Positions 42,827 to 55,606 of a DNA stretch of 64,000 bases are shown one piece after another. The notes under the pieces were generated by a model. That model made no database searches, was not told the origin of the DNA, and saw only the letters and a program-made list of their open reading frames with translations. Each line of letters starts with the position of its first letter. Position 1 is the first letter of the stretch. Both the position numbers and the translations under genes were made by a program. The DNA is from Endothia cerciana (lineage: Eukaryota > Ascomycota > Sordariomycetes > Diaporthales > Cryphonectriaceae), in NCBI GenBank assembly GCA_026119935.1, contig JALRMH010000001.1, positions 62,001 through 126,000 on the forward strand. Reading direction: 5' to 3'.

Positions 42827-45800
42827 CTACTGATACCTCGTCGTCCTTGGAGGGGGGACAAATACGCCGGGAGGGCCAGCAGGGAAACGAGGATCGTACT
42901 CCTCTTCGTAGTAAGCCTGGGCATTCTGGGACAACGGACGAAGGGATACAGGCTCGTTACGCCTCGGCGTAGCATCTGAAGGATGTCGTGGGTCATACAT
43001 GACAGAATTAGCTATGGGCGGTGGAGGAGGCGTACGCGGATAGGCTCTATCATAAGGCGGATGGTAGGGCTCAGCCGCTGGACGAGGAGGCTGATCCCGA
43101 GGGTATGAGCCTGAAGAAAGAAGTATCGGCTCGTCAGGAACTGGAGCTGGCGCCTGTTGTCGATGATACGGTCCTGAGGGAGGCGGGAGTTCGGCGCGGT
43201 CATACGCTGTAGACCCCCGCGGTAGCGGTGGTGGAGCATCGCGATAATATCGCTCAGTCTCAGTATTGGGAATGCGGCGAATGGGCCGCTCCTCAATCCA
43301 AACTGTGCCATCTGGTCTGCGGTACTCGATGATTTCAATTTCAATCAGATCGCCTTGCGAAGCCGGGTAGTCGCGAGGCACACGGTCGTCTCGAAGCCGA
43401 GGCTCCCGCTCATAGCGGGCGTCGTCCATCAGTACATGGTCCCGGGACTGGTGAAGCGGCTCGCCTGGTTGACGAGATGGTGACGTCTGGCGATATTGAG
43501 CAGCTTGAGAAGGTCGACCATATTCCATGTGGATGGGGGACCGCGATTCGCGACGTCGAGTCTCCCGAAGAGGCGGCGCATTGTATCGATCATAGCCGTC
43601 AGTTGTCTGTGGCCAGTCTCTGCGAGGTAAATCTTCTGGGGCGCTGTCCACATAAGTAACATTCGACAGCTGATGCCCACGATAAGTAGCGTCCTTCTGA
43701 ACAGAAGGAGCCTGACTCAACTCCCGAGGAATCAAGGGACTTGCGCGTTCGTCTCTGAAGGGGGAGTCCATTGGCGGTCTTGATTGAAATCGATTCCGCT
43801 GTTTGGGAGTGTCCGGTTTGGACGACGGCTTCGAAGAGTAGCCGACTTTGCCTGCGCTCTCCTGTTCCCCTGGCCTGTCACCGTCTGGGAGCAGAGTCTT
43901 GCCAGCAGCGATGGCTCTGTCCGCCGCCCACATTGCGCGAATCACATCTGCCTCGCGCTCCGCCTCCTCTTCCGCCATTTTCTCCTCTTCTTGGGTACGT
44001 TTCCGCGCTTCTTCATCGCTGGTATCCCGATTGTTGCCGCCCTTTTTCTTGTTCTTCTTTGAGTGCCGGGAATGTTGATCACGGCCACCACGGTAGCCCT
44101 GTGCCGAGCGAGATCCGCCATCATCGCTGCGACTCAGTGGCACGCTAGGTATGACAGCGGCGGGCGCTGGTGGTGCAGGATTCCCAGCTGGTAGTGCCGA
44201 ACCTGCCCTCCCGGCAGGTGGCTCAGTATAGGTGAGCAAAACAGCTGGTCCATCGAGGCACTGGGAAGCAGCTCCGACTGTGTGTTGGTATTGTCCTGTA
44301 CTATGATTTTGTGCAGGACCATTCAGCTCGCCCTGGCTGTGATACGGTGAAGGACCTTCAGCAGACACACCCTGATGAATACCAGTTTGGTCGTGCCAGA
44401 TAGGTTGTCCATTGGCAGCAACTTGAGGCGCGCTAACTGCTCCAAGCAGATGAGGAACAGCTTCACTGACCAGGTGGTACTTGAGTCCATCCATGCTGAC
44501 AGCTGCACGCAGATTACTTACTGCTGCAGGCTCTGGAAGCATTACCATGTCGACGGTCCAGTCCGGCGGCTGTCCGTATTGACCCATCTGCACGAAATGC
44601 TCCACGTGCTTGGATTGGAAGTGCGATGTTAATTGAGGCAAAGACCATGATTTGCGTTCCTCCTTGGGAGCAACATAGCCACCAATGCCTAGATGACAGA
44701 CCCGACAGATCAAGCCATTCACATTCCGCACGGGTCTCATATCCTTGTGGTTTGACAGCCCATCAATGAATGTCGAGAGAGGGGGTGGGATACCAAATTT
44801 TGCATGAAATCGCTTAGCCAAATGGTATATAACCACCTGAACCCTCACAATAGAAAGAGTGTCTTTCATGTTGGATGTCGAATTCCAGAGTTCCCGGGCC
44901 ATACGCGCCATTTCCTCGAGCTGGGTCACGTGTTGATTCGAGAATGGAGATGCTTGTATGGGCTGGTACCCAACTTGACTATTGCTCTGGTATGCGCCGT
45001 AATTGTAGTTGTACGGTGCTGCGGCCTGGGGTTGCGCAGGTCCATTGAAGCTCGGTTGGTGGGGCTGAGGAGCAGGAAAAGGCTGAGAAGGATCCGAAGG
45101 AGGATAAAAGCTTGCCTGGTACCCTTGGGAAGAAGCGTAGCCACTAGTTGCCGCCGGGTAAAGCGCTTGTGATGCCTGAGGATACGGCTCACTCCATGAT
45201 GGTGGCCCATAAGCTGGAGCTGGAGCTGGAGCCGGAGCACCCGCTAGGGCCTGATATGGCCGTGGAGGTCCTGGCTGGTAGCCGTTTTGACCAGGAGGTG
45301 GCTGGCCTTGGTAGAAGCCTGTCTTTGCGGACTTGCGTTCCGATGTGAAGGGTGGATGCTCGGGCCATTCTGCTCTCCAGTGGACGACCACGTTGCCAAT
45401 GCTAAGGGCATGAGTATGTTTTGCAGCATAATGCTGAATGACACCCTCGAAGCCGTAATATCTGACAGTAACGTCGCAGCCGTTGCAGAGGAAGATCTCT
45501 TTCCTGAAACGCTCGGTGTGAGGCTTCACTTTGATGTCAAAGATCCATTTCATGTTTTCAAGGGTCAGCTTCTGCGTGAACGGCCCCTGAGGTGCATCAA
45601 CGACTGGTGACTTTCCAGCAGCACGTGCCGCAGCTGCATCTTTGGCGACCTCTGCGTAGAAACGCTTGCGGATGTATGTGAGCACCTCGACCGCAAACTT
45701 CGAGCAGGTGTCGCCGCTGACTTTGTCGCCATCATCCCAACCATCTCGGATGATCTCATCGGCAAACCCTGCAATGCGAGCTCGAACAGGTGCCTGTATC

Positions 45801-47567
45801 TCGTCCCAATCAGCGTCGTCCGCCTCACGTGCTTCTTTCGTCGCGGCGTTCAGATCCCGTTTCTCGCTCAACTCCTTCTGAATCCGAGCAGAGTTTTCCT
45901 TCTCTCTCTTCTCAGCGTCCGCACTTTGTGCCAACAGTCGTGGTTTTAATACTTCCCAGCCCTGGTCGTCCAAGGGAGTGATGATCTGCAACGCAGCTTG
46001 AAAGGAAGGAATATGCGCCAGTACCTTCGGAGGTAGTGGTGGGTCAAGCGCAAGCGCCCTTCGTTCTATTTCAGCCTTTCGAGCAGCCTTGAGAGTCGCA
46101 ACCTCTTCCTTGGTTCTCTCATTACGGCCGGGGTGGGAGACGGCCCCACTTGATGAGCGGCGGAAACGATCCGGTGTCTCGCCATTCCACTGACTTGAAT
46201 CGATGGACGGGCTGCCAGCTCGACTGTTGTCGTTGGTAGAGCCAAGTCCGGGAATGTGAAGGACAGATGGCCGCTGCATAGCACTGGACACTGCACCACC
46301 GAGGCTAGCAACTGCAGGTGGCCGGTATCCAGGGTATAAGACGTTTCTCATCAGACTCAGGCCATCACTCGCCGTCGCCCAGTTTTCCCATCTAGAGGCA
46401 TCATTACGTCGTTCAAAGCCTCGACCGTCCAAGCCCTTGAGCCATTCTTCAGCCGTGGCAGAGCCCATGGTCTTTACACTGAGGAATTCTTGTTTCAAGT
46501 CTTCCACATGACTGGACCAGTAAAGCTTTGTCAACGAGCCTATGCCTAGGGGCTGGCCTCTCTCGACAGTCGCAGGAGATACGGCCTGGACTTCTTGGGT
46601 GACGAAAATGAACGGCAGTGCCGCCGCGAGGGTGCTGGGTGTAGAGGACGACAGCAAGAGGTCGATTTCCTAACACCAGGTCAGAACCAATACGCAAATC
46701 TTTCTTCTCTATCGAACCAACCTTGATCGATCTGCTCAAAAGACAGGCGGCACAGGACCGTATGGCAAATGCCCATATTATGGCAACACCCTCTCGACCA
46801 GGGCCGGACTGCCAAGGATCCGAATCTTTCCCTTGGGGTGAGCCTGGTTTAATGCCGCAGTATTGGCATGAAATGGGCGAAGACAGCTGCCACATTTGCA
46901 GTTCTGTCTTGTCCTGTAAGGGGCTGGGCATGCCGGGCCAAAAACGTCGTCTTGAAGCCTGCCAAATGGCGTTGGGCTTCAGGATTGGTAAGGAGCTGCG
47001 AGAGAGAGGAACAGGCCTTTCGCATTGTATCGCAGATGAAGGATCCAGATACACGTTGAAAAGGCGATTGACGAGGAGCAAATTGCCCAGGGTTTTGGGG
47101 GGACAAAAACCAAATATGTGATGCCACACTTCGGCGGGCAAGAAAGACCGATCTTTCAAGGGTTTGCCATCTCCCTGAGGCTCTGCCTTGAAGTCACCCA
47201 GTTTCACCTTTTTAAACGATCCCAAGGTATTTCGCCCCGTGTCGTTATCCGGCGCGTCCTCGAGAGACTTGCGTTTCTTTGCCGAGCTCTCCTCCTGTCC
47301 AACAGTATGGTTTTCTATTGCCGGCGCGGAAGGATATGGGTCAGATTGGGCAACTCGTGGCTGGGGGGTGGAGGTATCGGGGGCGTCCTCCTCGTCACTC
47401 TCGGCGGCCATTGACACATCTGAGGCAGAACCATCGTCGTCCCGGCCATCTGCAGGGGCGTCTTGGGCATTGCTGTCGCTGTCATCCAGGGGAAGGAAGT
47501 CAGCGGTAGGCGCATCCGGGCCGGCAGCTGTAACGTCAACCGGTATCGTGTAGCTTCCGTCAGCCAT
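42827..47567 (-). CDS. Very large F-box and zinc-finger protein
   Basis: Two exons, 46722-47567 and 42827-46669, join over a 52-nt intron to 1562 residues; the junction reads LLSRSIKEIDLLLSSSTPST. An acidic head with a nuclear-type KKRK stretch precedes an F-box near residues 142-175 (SFLPAEVWHHIFGFCPPKTL). Downstream there are several Cys/His pairs: CQYCG soon after the F-box, CNGCDVTVRYYGFEGVIQHY with a following H-x3-H, and CRVCHLGIGGY with a following H-x4-H. These look like zinc fingers reading LTSHFQSKHVEHF and similar. The long C-terminus is Pro/Gln/Tyr/Arg-rich and disordered. F-box proteins usually recruit substrates to SCF ubiquitin ligases. Target and orthologue are unknown to me; no LRR or WD repeats are seen. 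Confidence 0.8.
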
Positions 47568-48540
47568 TGTGTCGAAGCAATGGCTGTCCAATAACTCCAG
47601 ATGAGACACAAAAGGGAAAGGGGGGGTTCTCGCAGAGCTGCCGGCAGCAGACCATCGGAGAACAAAGACAGAGAGCAGAATACAGTTCAGCAACACTTGT
47701 GGGCATTGGGAAAAAGACAGATGCAGGGGCGATAGGCGACAACGACCGAAATCGTTGCAGCAGGGGAGATTTGCTCTCCAAAGACGAAAGACTGGTCCGT
47801 CTTTCGCAGATCAAGAATGTCCCTAGGGCTGGAGATCGGCCCAAGGTGCCAAATACGAGTATTTTCAGGCTGCAGACGCGTTGTCGTTGGAGCGCAGCCC
47901 CAGAGGTTGTGACTTGTTGGATGACGAGGGAGATATTCTTCTTCAAGAAAGCCGTGTACAAAATCCCGGTCGCGCCGCGAACTCTGGTCCGGATCAAGAA
48001 ATGGACCCTTGTCAATAATCGTTGATGGGATGTCAGGCTCTCGGGTCGCGACCGAGGCCTTGTTAATGGGCGTCAGCCAAGGGGACGAACGCTCTCACGT
48101 GTCGTTGTTGAAACATCAACAAAGAAGTGTCGCGAACTTGGAATCATGACCTGGTCTACCTTCGCCTAAGGGCCTGCACTTGCCACGGCCTCTCTCTCGT
48201 CGGCGCGGGATGATGTTCCGGCCGGCTCCAGTATCAAACCACCCCGCCACCCTCACCCAATACACACCCCCAGCTTCTTCAGCGCCACCACCACGCCACC
48301 CTCCCCCCAAGCACACCCCCCAATGGCGCAACTCCCACCTTCACCCTGAATGCAGCTGGCGGTAACCGGGTCAGTGGGTTTGTCTGCGACAGGCGGACTG
48401 AAAGACACGGGAATATTGTGAGGTCATTTCCTCGGGGGCTCATCCACTACCCTGTGTGAGGCAGGCTGGATATGTTTTCTATGATATCCTTTGTTGAGCG
48501 TATCTAGGAATCTGGCCGAACAAGCATGTACACTGCAGGG
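47568..48540. other. Intergenic region upstream of the F-box gene
   Basis: About 970 bp between the F-box start and the end of the next minus-strand gene. In-frame ATGs upstream of 47567 exist, but the segment between is not protein-like. Open frames on the plus strand (47567-48025) are shadows. Nothing else is recognised. Confidence 0.35.
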
Positions 48541-49856
48541 CTATAGTGAGGCTTTGACATCCCCACCATACATGACCTTCCTCAGCCTGCCCCGGTCGAG
48601 CTCGCCAATGCTCTTCACGCATGATAGGCCCATGCTCTGGTCAAGGTCGGCTAGTAGGCCAGCGAGAACGTGCCTGGCCCCTGTCTTCCCGCGTATACCC
48701 AGCCCATACATCACAGGCCTGCCCACGAGCACAGCTCTGGCACCTAGGCACAGGGCCTTCATGATGTCGGCCCCCGTTCGGATCCCAGAATCAAACATGA
48801 CGGTCATATGGTCGCCAACCGCATCCACGATCTCGGGCAGCACCTCCAGAGATGGCACCGCTCCGTCCATCTGTCTCCCTCCGTGGTTAGAGACGATGAT
48901 GCCGTCCATGCCGTACTTCAGGGCGAGCCTGGCGTCCTCGGCACTGAGGATGCCCTTGAGCAGGATCGAGCCGTCCCAATGCTGCCTGAGCATCCTGAGG
49001 TCCTCCCAGCTGTGCGCGTTACCCGCGAAGACATCGGCAACGAACGCCTGCGACGCGAGGAACGGATTGTCTTCCGGCGCCTCCCCGTCACTCATCTCAG
49101 CAAACTTGCGCCGGAAGACAGGGTCGCTGAAGCCAATCTGCACTCCTTGCCCTTTGACGAATGGCAGGAACCCGCCGTCAAGGTCAAGAGGCCGCCACGA
49201 CATCGTGAACGTGTCCAAGGTTACCACAAGGACAGTATAGCCATTGTGCTTCGCCCTGCTGAGGATCGATGCTGTGAACTCTTCGTCGTTCGGCCAGTAA
49301 AGCTGGAACCACCTTGGCGCGCCATCACCCGAAGCCTCTGCCACCTCCTCAATAGTGGAAGTGCTTGCCGTGCTGAGCGTGAAGGGCACGCCCAGCTCAG
49401 CACATGCCGCAGCGACTCCGACCTCCCGGTCTTCATGGTAGGCGCCCATGACGCCTATTGGAGCCATAACCACAGGGCTTGCTGCAGGATGGCGCCCGTT
49501 AGAGCAAGCTCGTCTCACCATCTTTCAACTGTGGGGGACCGCAGTGACTCACGGTAGGTCTGACCAAAGATCTTGACGCTGAGATCTCGCGGCAGAGTAG
49601 GCCTCAGGAACCGTGGAATGATCTTCCACTGTCGAAATGCTAACCGATTCGCATCCATCGTGGCACCCTCTCCAGCCCCTCCATAGATATAGTTGAAGGG
49701 ACCAGGTGGCATTGCCTTCCTTGCCTGTTCCTCAAGCTTGGTCGGGTTGGTCGTGACCTCTGGTGGCTGCTCGAGCAGGGCGCCATTCGTATAGAGCTCT
49801 ATCTGATACTGCCCGTACGGACGGCCCTCGCCGCCGTCGTCATCAGACCCGGCCAT
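48541..49856 (-). CDS. FMN-dependent alpha-hydroxy-acid oxidase (lactate 2-monooxygenase-like)
   Basis: Two exons, 49553-49856 and 48541-49481, encode 414 residues; the 71-nt intron was set so that the product reads FGQTYPSPVVMAPIGVMGAY, the conserved FMN-binding entry. Family features include FNYIYGGAGEGATMDANR near the N-terminus, PRWFQLYWPNDEEF, ILLKGILSAEDARLALKYGM and the active-site block IIVSNHGGRQMDGAVPSLEV, whose histidine is the general base and whose arginine holds the substrate carboxylate. The phosphate-binding end MFDSGIRTGADIMKALCLGA follows. These cytosolic flavoenzymes oxidise alpha-hydroxy acids such as lactate or glycolate. There is no heme-binding cytochrome b5 domain and no presequence, so it is not cytochrome b2. 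Substrate is not predictable. It is divergent from the pectin lyase gene. Confidence 0.92.
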
Positions 49857-51072
49857 TTCGCAACTCGACGCCTATTCCAGAACCGCAGGACAAACTCCTC
49901 ACGCGATTCTGTCCGACTATCAGAGAATTGGCGGGATCTCTGCAAGAATCTACGGGCATCGAACCACTGGTGTTGCAAGCCTTGTTCAACGCGGGTGTGA
50001 TGCGTGCGGCTGGAGCCTCGGCGGCTCGGTCGCCAGCCACATATGCAACTAACCGGAATAAAACCAACATTTCCCTTCGCCGTACTCCACAACCTAGCAG
50101 GCCTACTCTTCGTCGCATCTGGAATGATCATCCTTACCTTGCCAGGGAACGATACACAACAGACGGCAAACACAACTGCTGGCCGGCCGGCTTGGAGAAT
50201 ACCATCTTCCTGCTGGTGATGGCTTCGTTGTCTCCTTCTGGGCTTACTCACGCATGCCCAAGCGTGCCAAGCTTGTTGAAACGATGACGGAAAAATTCTG
50301 GAACAACTTCCGACAACAAGATGGAGGTAGCATCATGACTGATAGGATCTAGTTGCTCCTGTCACCTGCAGGTCGGGTGCCAGCACCTCTTCCATCCGCA
50401 TGCACGATGGCATGCGGTCCGCTGCTGTGTACCCATTCGGCTAGGTCATGTGTGCGGACGTTCCTCTGGTTCCCTAATCGCATCGCTCTATCGATCACGA
50501 ATTATCTACCGCTGGGCACGGCGTTTAGTGCCAAGAAATTCCCATGTCAACTGACACGGTTAGATTGGTGGACTGCCGCGTCCCGTTAACAATGGGGTTC
50601 CGTGACCACCTCTGAAGCTATTCCCGCCAACCACGGACGCGGCGACATTGAAGCCGTATATGCCTTCGGGACCGCCATTCGGCACTCACCGATGTGCGTG
50701 CCAGTGTATGCGGAGTTAGCTGGCGAAAGCGGTAGGTATAGAGGGGGGTGTTATCGGTGGAGCCTCGTTGCCGCACTGTCGCAAACCGCGCTGACAACGC
50801 AGCAGTGACTCCGAGTGTGACGACTTGATACAGAGTGCTAAGCGAGGCTCATGTCGATATACGCGGTAGAGCAACAATGGAATCGCCAAGGCGTAACTTG
50901 CAAAAGGGATCATGCGAGCAGGACATCCGGGAGACTCGAGGTGGGCGGGGTCACGAAGTTATAAAGCGCAGCGTGCGCCGTTCTTCAGATCTGCTTGTCA
51001 AGGAGCTCCCTCCTCGTCCAAGATTGTTGTCCCCTCAGACTTGTACAGAGCTTGAAGCAGAGTAGACAAATC
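49857..51072. promoter_or_regulatory. Divergent region, hydroxy-acid oxidase / pectin lyase
   Basis: About 1.2 kb holding two divergent promoters. On the pectin-lyase side a TATA-like TTATAAAG lies at about 50959-50966, some 107 nt above the ATG, and a GCGGGG element that fits the CreA consensus SYGGRG lies at about 50945-50950. CreA-type carbon repression of pectinases is established in fungi; its action here is inference, and this short motif is common by chance. Open frames near 49763-50287 are not supported. Confidence 0.45.
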
Positions 51073-52429
51073 ATGAGGTCTCCATCCATCGTCCTGGGCG
51101 CCGCCCTGGCCGCCACTGTGGCCCACGCGGCTCTCACCCCGGGGCAGATCAAGGCGAGACAGGAAGAACGCGTGAAACTCGGCAAGAGGGCCACGGAGGC
51201 TGTCGTGGGCTCCGCGGAGGGCTTCGCTGCCAGCGTCACCGGTGGTGCCTCCGGGTCCACGGTCTATCCGACAACTACCGACGAGCTCGTCGACTACCTG
51301 TCCTCGAGTGAGGCCCTAACCATCGTCCTGCAGCAGACCTTTGACTTCACCGACACCGACGGAGAGGTCACCGCTACTGGATGCGCCCCCTGGGGGACGG
51401 GGTCAGCCTGCCAGGAAGCTATCAACCAGGACGATTGGTGCACTAATTACGAACCAGACGCAGCGACGGTGACTGTTGAGTACTATCCTGCTGCCACGCT
51501 CGGAATCACCATCACCAGTGACAAGAGTCTCATCGGGTCCAGCAGCTCAGGTGTGATCAAGGGCCGTGGTGTCAGGATTGTCGACGGTGCCAGCAATATC
51601 ATCATCCAGAACATCGAGATCACCGACCTGAACCCCAGATACGTGTGGGGAGGTGACGCTATTACCCTTGATGACTGTGATCTGGTGTGGATTGACCACG
51701 TTACGGTACGATTTCCCGACGTGGCTCAATAATTGTATGCGCGTGAGGCAAGTAACTAACCTGTGCTCCACTCCAGGTCTCGCAAATCGGCCGTCAGCAA
51801 CTGGTCTTGGGCACTCAGGCAGACGCCCGGGTGAGCATCACGTACAACAACTTTGACGGCACAACCTGTAAACAGCCTCCATGTCTTCTCAAGGCTTCTC
51901 GCCATGCCTCTCCTCGTGCACTAACCCAGTTTCTGTAGCATACTCCCCCAACTGCGACACCTATGCATACTGGGGTCTCTTCTTCGATGGGTCTGACGAC
52001 CTTGTCACGCTCAAGGGCAACTACATCCACCACTTCTCGGGACGTTCGCCCAAGGTCGAGGGCAACACGCTTCTGCACGCTGTGAACAATTACTGGTACG
52101 ACTACGCCTCTGATGGGCATGCCTTCGAGATCGGCGCCGGAGGCTACGTCCTTGTCGAGGGCAGTGTCTTCCAAAATGTACCAGTGATCTTGGACAGCGG
52201 AACCGAGGGTGAGTACTTCACCTCGCCTTCGACGACGGCCAACGAGGCGTGCGCTACGTACCTGGGCCGAGACTGCCAGATCAACGGATTCGGCAGCTCG
52301 GGCACATTCTCGAGCTCCACCACGAGCTTCTTTTCGGACTTCGAAGGGAAGATAATTGCGTCGGCCGAGACGTACGAGTGGGTGCAGGACTATGTCATTG
52401 CCGAGGCTGGTATCGGTGTCGTTGATTAG
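51073..52429 (+). CDS. Secreted pectin lyase (polysaccharide lyase family 1)
   Basis: Exons 51073-51705, 51777-51867 and 51939-52429 encode 404 residues. A signal peptide is visible ([19 protein letters not shown]), followed by a pro-like segment ending in a Lys-Arg pair ([10 protein letters not shown]). The right-handed beta-helix core of PL1 shows [40 protein letters not shown] and [20 protein letters not shown]; the arginine in GRSPK is the catalytic base of pectin lyases. Tryptophan-rich strands and cysteines agree with pectin lyase as opposed to calcium-dependent pectate lyase, because the calcium-binding aspartate cluster is not evident. The enzyme cleaves methyl-esterified pectin by beta-elimination outside the cell. 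All splice junctions restore conserved strands (HVTVSQIG, DGTTSYSPNCD). Confidence 0.93.
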
Positions 52430-53037
52430 GCGATCCGGCCCGAAAGGTCTCGTTCCTCCATCAACGGGCCCATCTAGCCCGACTGCTCGTCAGGCAACGC
52501 ACGTAGATAATGAAGGACGGTGGAAGCAGTTTGTGTCCAGTACTGGTGTTTCTCGATATGGCTATGACCGCTATCTCCCTGTGTTTCAATCCATACGTTC
52601 CCTTCCACCCACCTCTGAATGGCAGACTCCTTGCCAGCATCAAGAACGATAATTAACTACCAAGTTCCGCGAGGTCTATAAGGTGGTCAGGGTGAGTATA
52701 GTTCAGTCAGCAGGACGCCTTTCTCACGAGCCGGTCTTGGAGCCGGCCTGGAGCACGACCTCAGCTTCTACTTTCAGACAATTACAGCATTGGTAGGCGT
52801 GATAGCTTTTTAGATGCTCTATCCGGTGGGCGAGCCCCCAGGTCTTTCAACGCCCGGAAGCAGGCCTCAGAAACTGGCCTCAAGTACCACATTTTAGTGC
52901 CGGTGACGATGAGATTCTAGGTACGCTTTCAGGGGCCTGAGGCGCGCGGTCTTCGGCGCCTAGAATCAGGTCTTGGAACGGTCCTCTAGGCACCTTATTG
53001 AAGGCGTATCCAATGTACCCTCTATCGTTTACTGTGC
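52430..53037. other. Intergenic region after the pectin lyase
   Basis: About 600 bp of 3' flank between a plus-strand gene and a minus-strand gene remnant. No coding sequence or RNA gene is recognised. Confidence 0.35.
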
Positions 53038-53988
53038 TCAGGTCAGACACGGCAGTCCTGCTTGCTGGTGCATCCAGAGGGTCAGCACAGAGAAACCGGG
53101 TGACGCCAGAATTTGATTCATTGGCTTAGCTTCTATCAGCTTTGCGAGTCCTTGGCCAGGTTGTCCTTCCTTGAGTAGCCTTCTATTAGCTGCGCTCTCG
53201 GCACGAAGCTCCTCCTGTTTCTCGACGCCCCAGAGCTTCGACTGATACTTGCGAGTATTTCCGTACCGCTTTGCCTTTTTCTCTGCCCGTTCCTCAGCCG
53301 CGCGGGCCCTCTGGCGCCCCATGATTTCTTCTTCACCGGGCCAGCGAAGAGGGATTGGAGTCTTTGCGGCCTCTTCCAAGAAACACAACGTGTCGTCTTC
53401 CTCGGCTTGGTGGCAACTTTCCACCGCCAGAAGTAACAGGGCGCGCAATGTAAAATTTGCATCATTACCACCGTCGTGAGGCCAGTTATGTGGACACTCG
53501 AGTTCGGTGAGGAGCTTGCCAAGAGTGAGCGAGAAATGAGGAAGAACTTGACCAGTAATTTTGCAAGTATCAAGCAGGCCAGATATGCCAAATTCTCCGA
53601 AATCGAGCTTGCGTTTTGACAGGACATGGAGCTCATGCCTAATCTCGTGGCCGACCAGAAAGATATTGCGGCCTTGTGGTAGACAATGTTTAATGCTAGC
53701 GAGCATATCCTTTTGACGAATGATAACGGGCTTTCCGATGAAGGATTTCATCTGGGCCTTGTGGTGATATTCTGGTGAACCGGTGACAAAGTTGTATGTT
53801 GATTTAAGTCTTTCTCGCGGAGTCAAAGTAGTGATGTCTCTGGTGTTTAGAGTTGCAAGGCCGACTTGAGTATTTGGCTCTCATGTTGTATTTTCATCAA
53901 TTTTCCCCATATTTTCAAAGCCAATTGCTACAAGAACAGAGTCGTGGTAGCTTGGCCGTGTAGATGGCTTGCCTGGGAGCCCGAGAAT
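53038..53988 (-). pseudogene. Decayed Gfd2/YDR514C-like RNase H-fold gene
   Basis: The frame open from 53826 to 53038 encodes about 260 residues resembling the later part of the fungal Gfd2/YDR514C-like RNase H-fold family: NIFLVGHEIRHELHVLSKRK, SGLLDTCKI and DANFTLRALLLLAVESCHQA. The same reading frame continues upstream through NTQVGLATLNTRDITTL but is broken by a TGA at 53881-53883. Beyond it lies SVLVAIGFENMGKIDE and finally a TAG at 53989. In the family as I know it the first motif reads like AIDFEN, with an aspartate; here that position is glycine. The broken first half and the changed key residue suggest a dead copy. Alternatives are an upstream splice or a functional C-terminal fragment starting at the ATG inside MKSFIGKPVI. 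Confidence 0.6.
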
Positions 53989-53991
53989 CTA

Positions 53992-55606
53992 GACAAGGAC
54001 CTATAGACCATCCTTGGCAATTTTTAGTCGAGTATTAAACATGACAGTAGGTTCTGGGTCAATAGATTTTAGTTTTCCTCCTCCTCCTCCTCCTCCTCCT
54101 CCTCCTCCTCCTCCTCCTCCTTTCCTTTCTTTCTTTCTTTTTGGGTCTCGCCTGGAGGTGGAGGTCCGGTAAGCAGAAGAGAGCTACAAAGTCGATAGCA
54201 CGAATGTATAAATGGAGATATTTGAGATCAAAGGCGAGGGACTTATTGTGATTCAACAGCAAACAGCTGCAGCACGCGGCCGCGGACGCTGTGCGGCGTT
54301 TGTTCGTTCGTGGGCTGGATCAGGCGTAACATTAGCCTGTCCCTGACATAGCCCACAGCAGTGATGACGCGTGGAGTTTGAATCCCACAGTACTATCTTC
54401 AGCAGCTATAGGCCTTTCTTCTTCTAGCTCTAGGGCTTGTTTCGACCGTAGAGCCAGGGGGGCTGTGTACGATTCCTGCCTACGAAGACCACATGCACTG
54501 GGACTGGCCATCCTCTAAGAGCTGTCATAGCTGAGATGTATATATATATATGCATGAGGGTGGAAAAAAAGGAAGTGGGGCGTTTGTGCAGGAACCAGCG
54601 GCCTAGACGATTGCCTCAATTACTGTGACGCAGACAGGAACAACCTGAACAGGTCAGATTGTTTATAAGAAAATCTCCAGTACGGCAGTTGCACCATGAT
54701 ATCCCCCCAACCAGCAAGAATAACAACTCTCCCCTCACTAGGCTGGTCTCAAACCATCATTTCATTCGTTCTTCATCGATGCCAGAACCAAGAGATCCGT
54801 TGTTGAAAGTTTTGATTCATCTGGTTGTGAAGCACAGTAGTATTCTTCTACGATGATCGTCTTCGCCTCGAACTGCACACTGCCCGATAGCAGCACACGG
54901 CTTCGTCAATCCCGGCAATCAGCATGACACGCTCGACATTCCACCAGCAGCCTGTGGGCCGGCCTGGTTTTCGGCGGCCTTCACTTACCGCAATGGAACT
55001 TCCCATTCCCAACGACGCCGGAACTGTGGCTGTGGGGGCTTTAGCTCTTGACACCTCCGCAGGACCACTTTTCCCAGGAGTCCTTGGCTGGTTCACCGCG
55101 AGACTCCGCAAGCACACAGGTCGGAGGACCGCCCAAAGGGTCGTCTTGGTAGGACACTCGCCCCTACCGCCCATGCTAATTTTGGCGCGCGTCTTTCTCC
55201 TCATGGAGGTTTACCGTTCTCTGTGCTTTCCGCCACGGAAGTCATATTTCACGGCCTGGGCATCAAACCTGCCACATCTGGGGTAAGGCGTGTTGATGCG
55301 AGGGAAGTCGACATCACATAAGCGTTCAGACATCACCAGCGGGGGGAGCTCAAGAGATCAAGGACGCCTTGAGGTGGAATGGGCTAAGACGCATGTGTAC
55401 ATGAAGAACAAGACATAGTATCATGGAGGTGAGGTCTCAGCAGAATAAATCCTGACTGTGACTAGGGTCGCAAAATGGAGTAGATGAGAAAAGATGGAGA
55501 CAAAGTTTTGCGTACTTGGACAGTCGCTATCTGCCTCGATTAGAGCCCATCTCAGCTATTGCAGACTCATTTTTTCTCTTAGACTATACATTCTCCGCCG
55601 CAAGAC
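53992..55606. other. Gene-poor region with microsatellite
   Basis: About 1.6 kb between the Gfd2-like remnant and the ABP1 stop. It contains (CCT)15 followed by TTTC-type repeats and an AT microsatellite near 54540-54550. Two overlapping antisense frames at 54848-55286 (about 118-120 codons each) have no recognisable features, so neither is called. Confidence 0.35.
54077..54140. repeat. (CCT)15 microsatellite with adjoining TTTC tract
   Basis: Fifteen perfect CCT units (54077-54121) run straight into a TTTC-rich tract, making a continuous polypyrimidine stretch on the plus strand of about 64 nt. Confidence 0.95.

Noticed and set aside
54848..55286. Two overlapping antisense frames of about 120 codons
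   Set aside because: Neither has a family feature and both cannot be assumed coding. The region flanks microsatellite-rich sequence.
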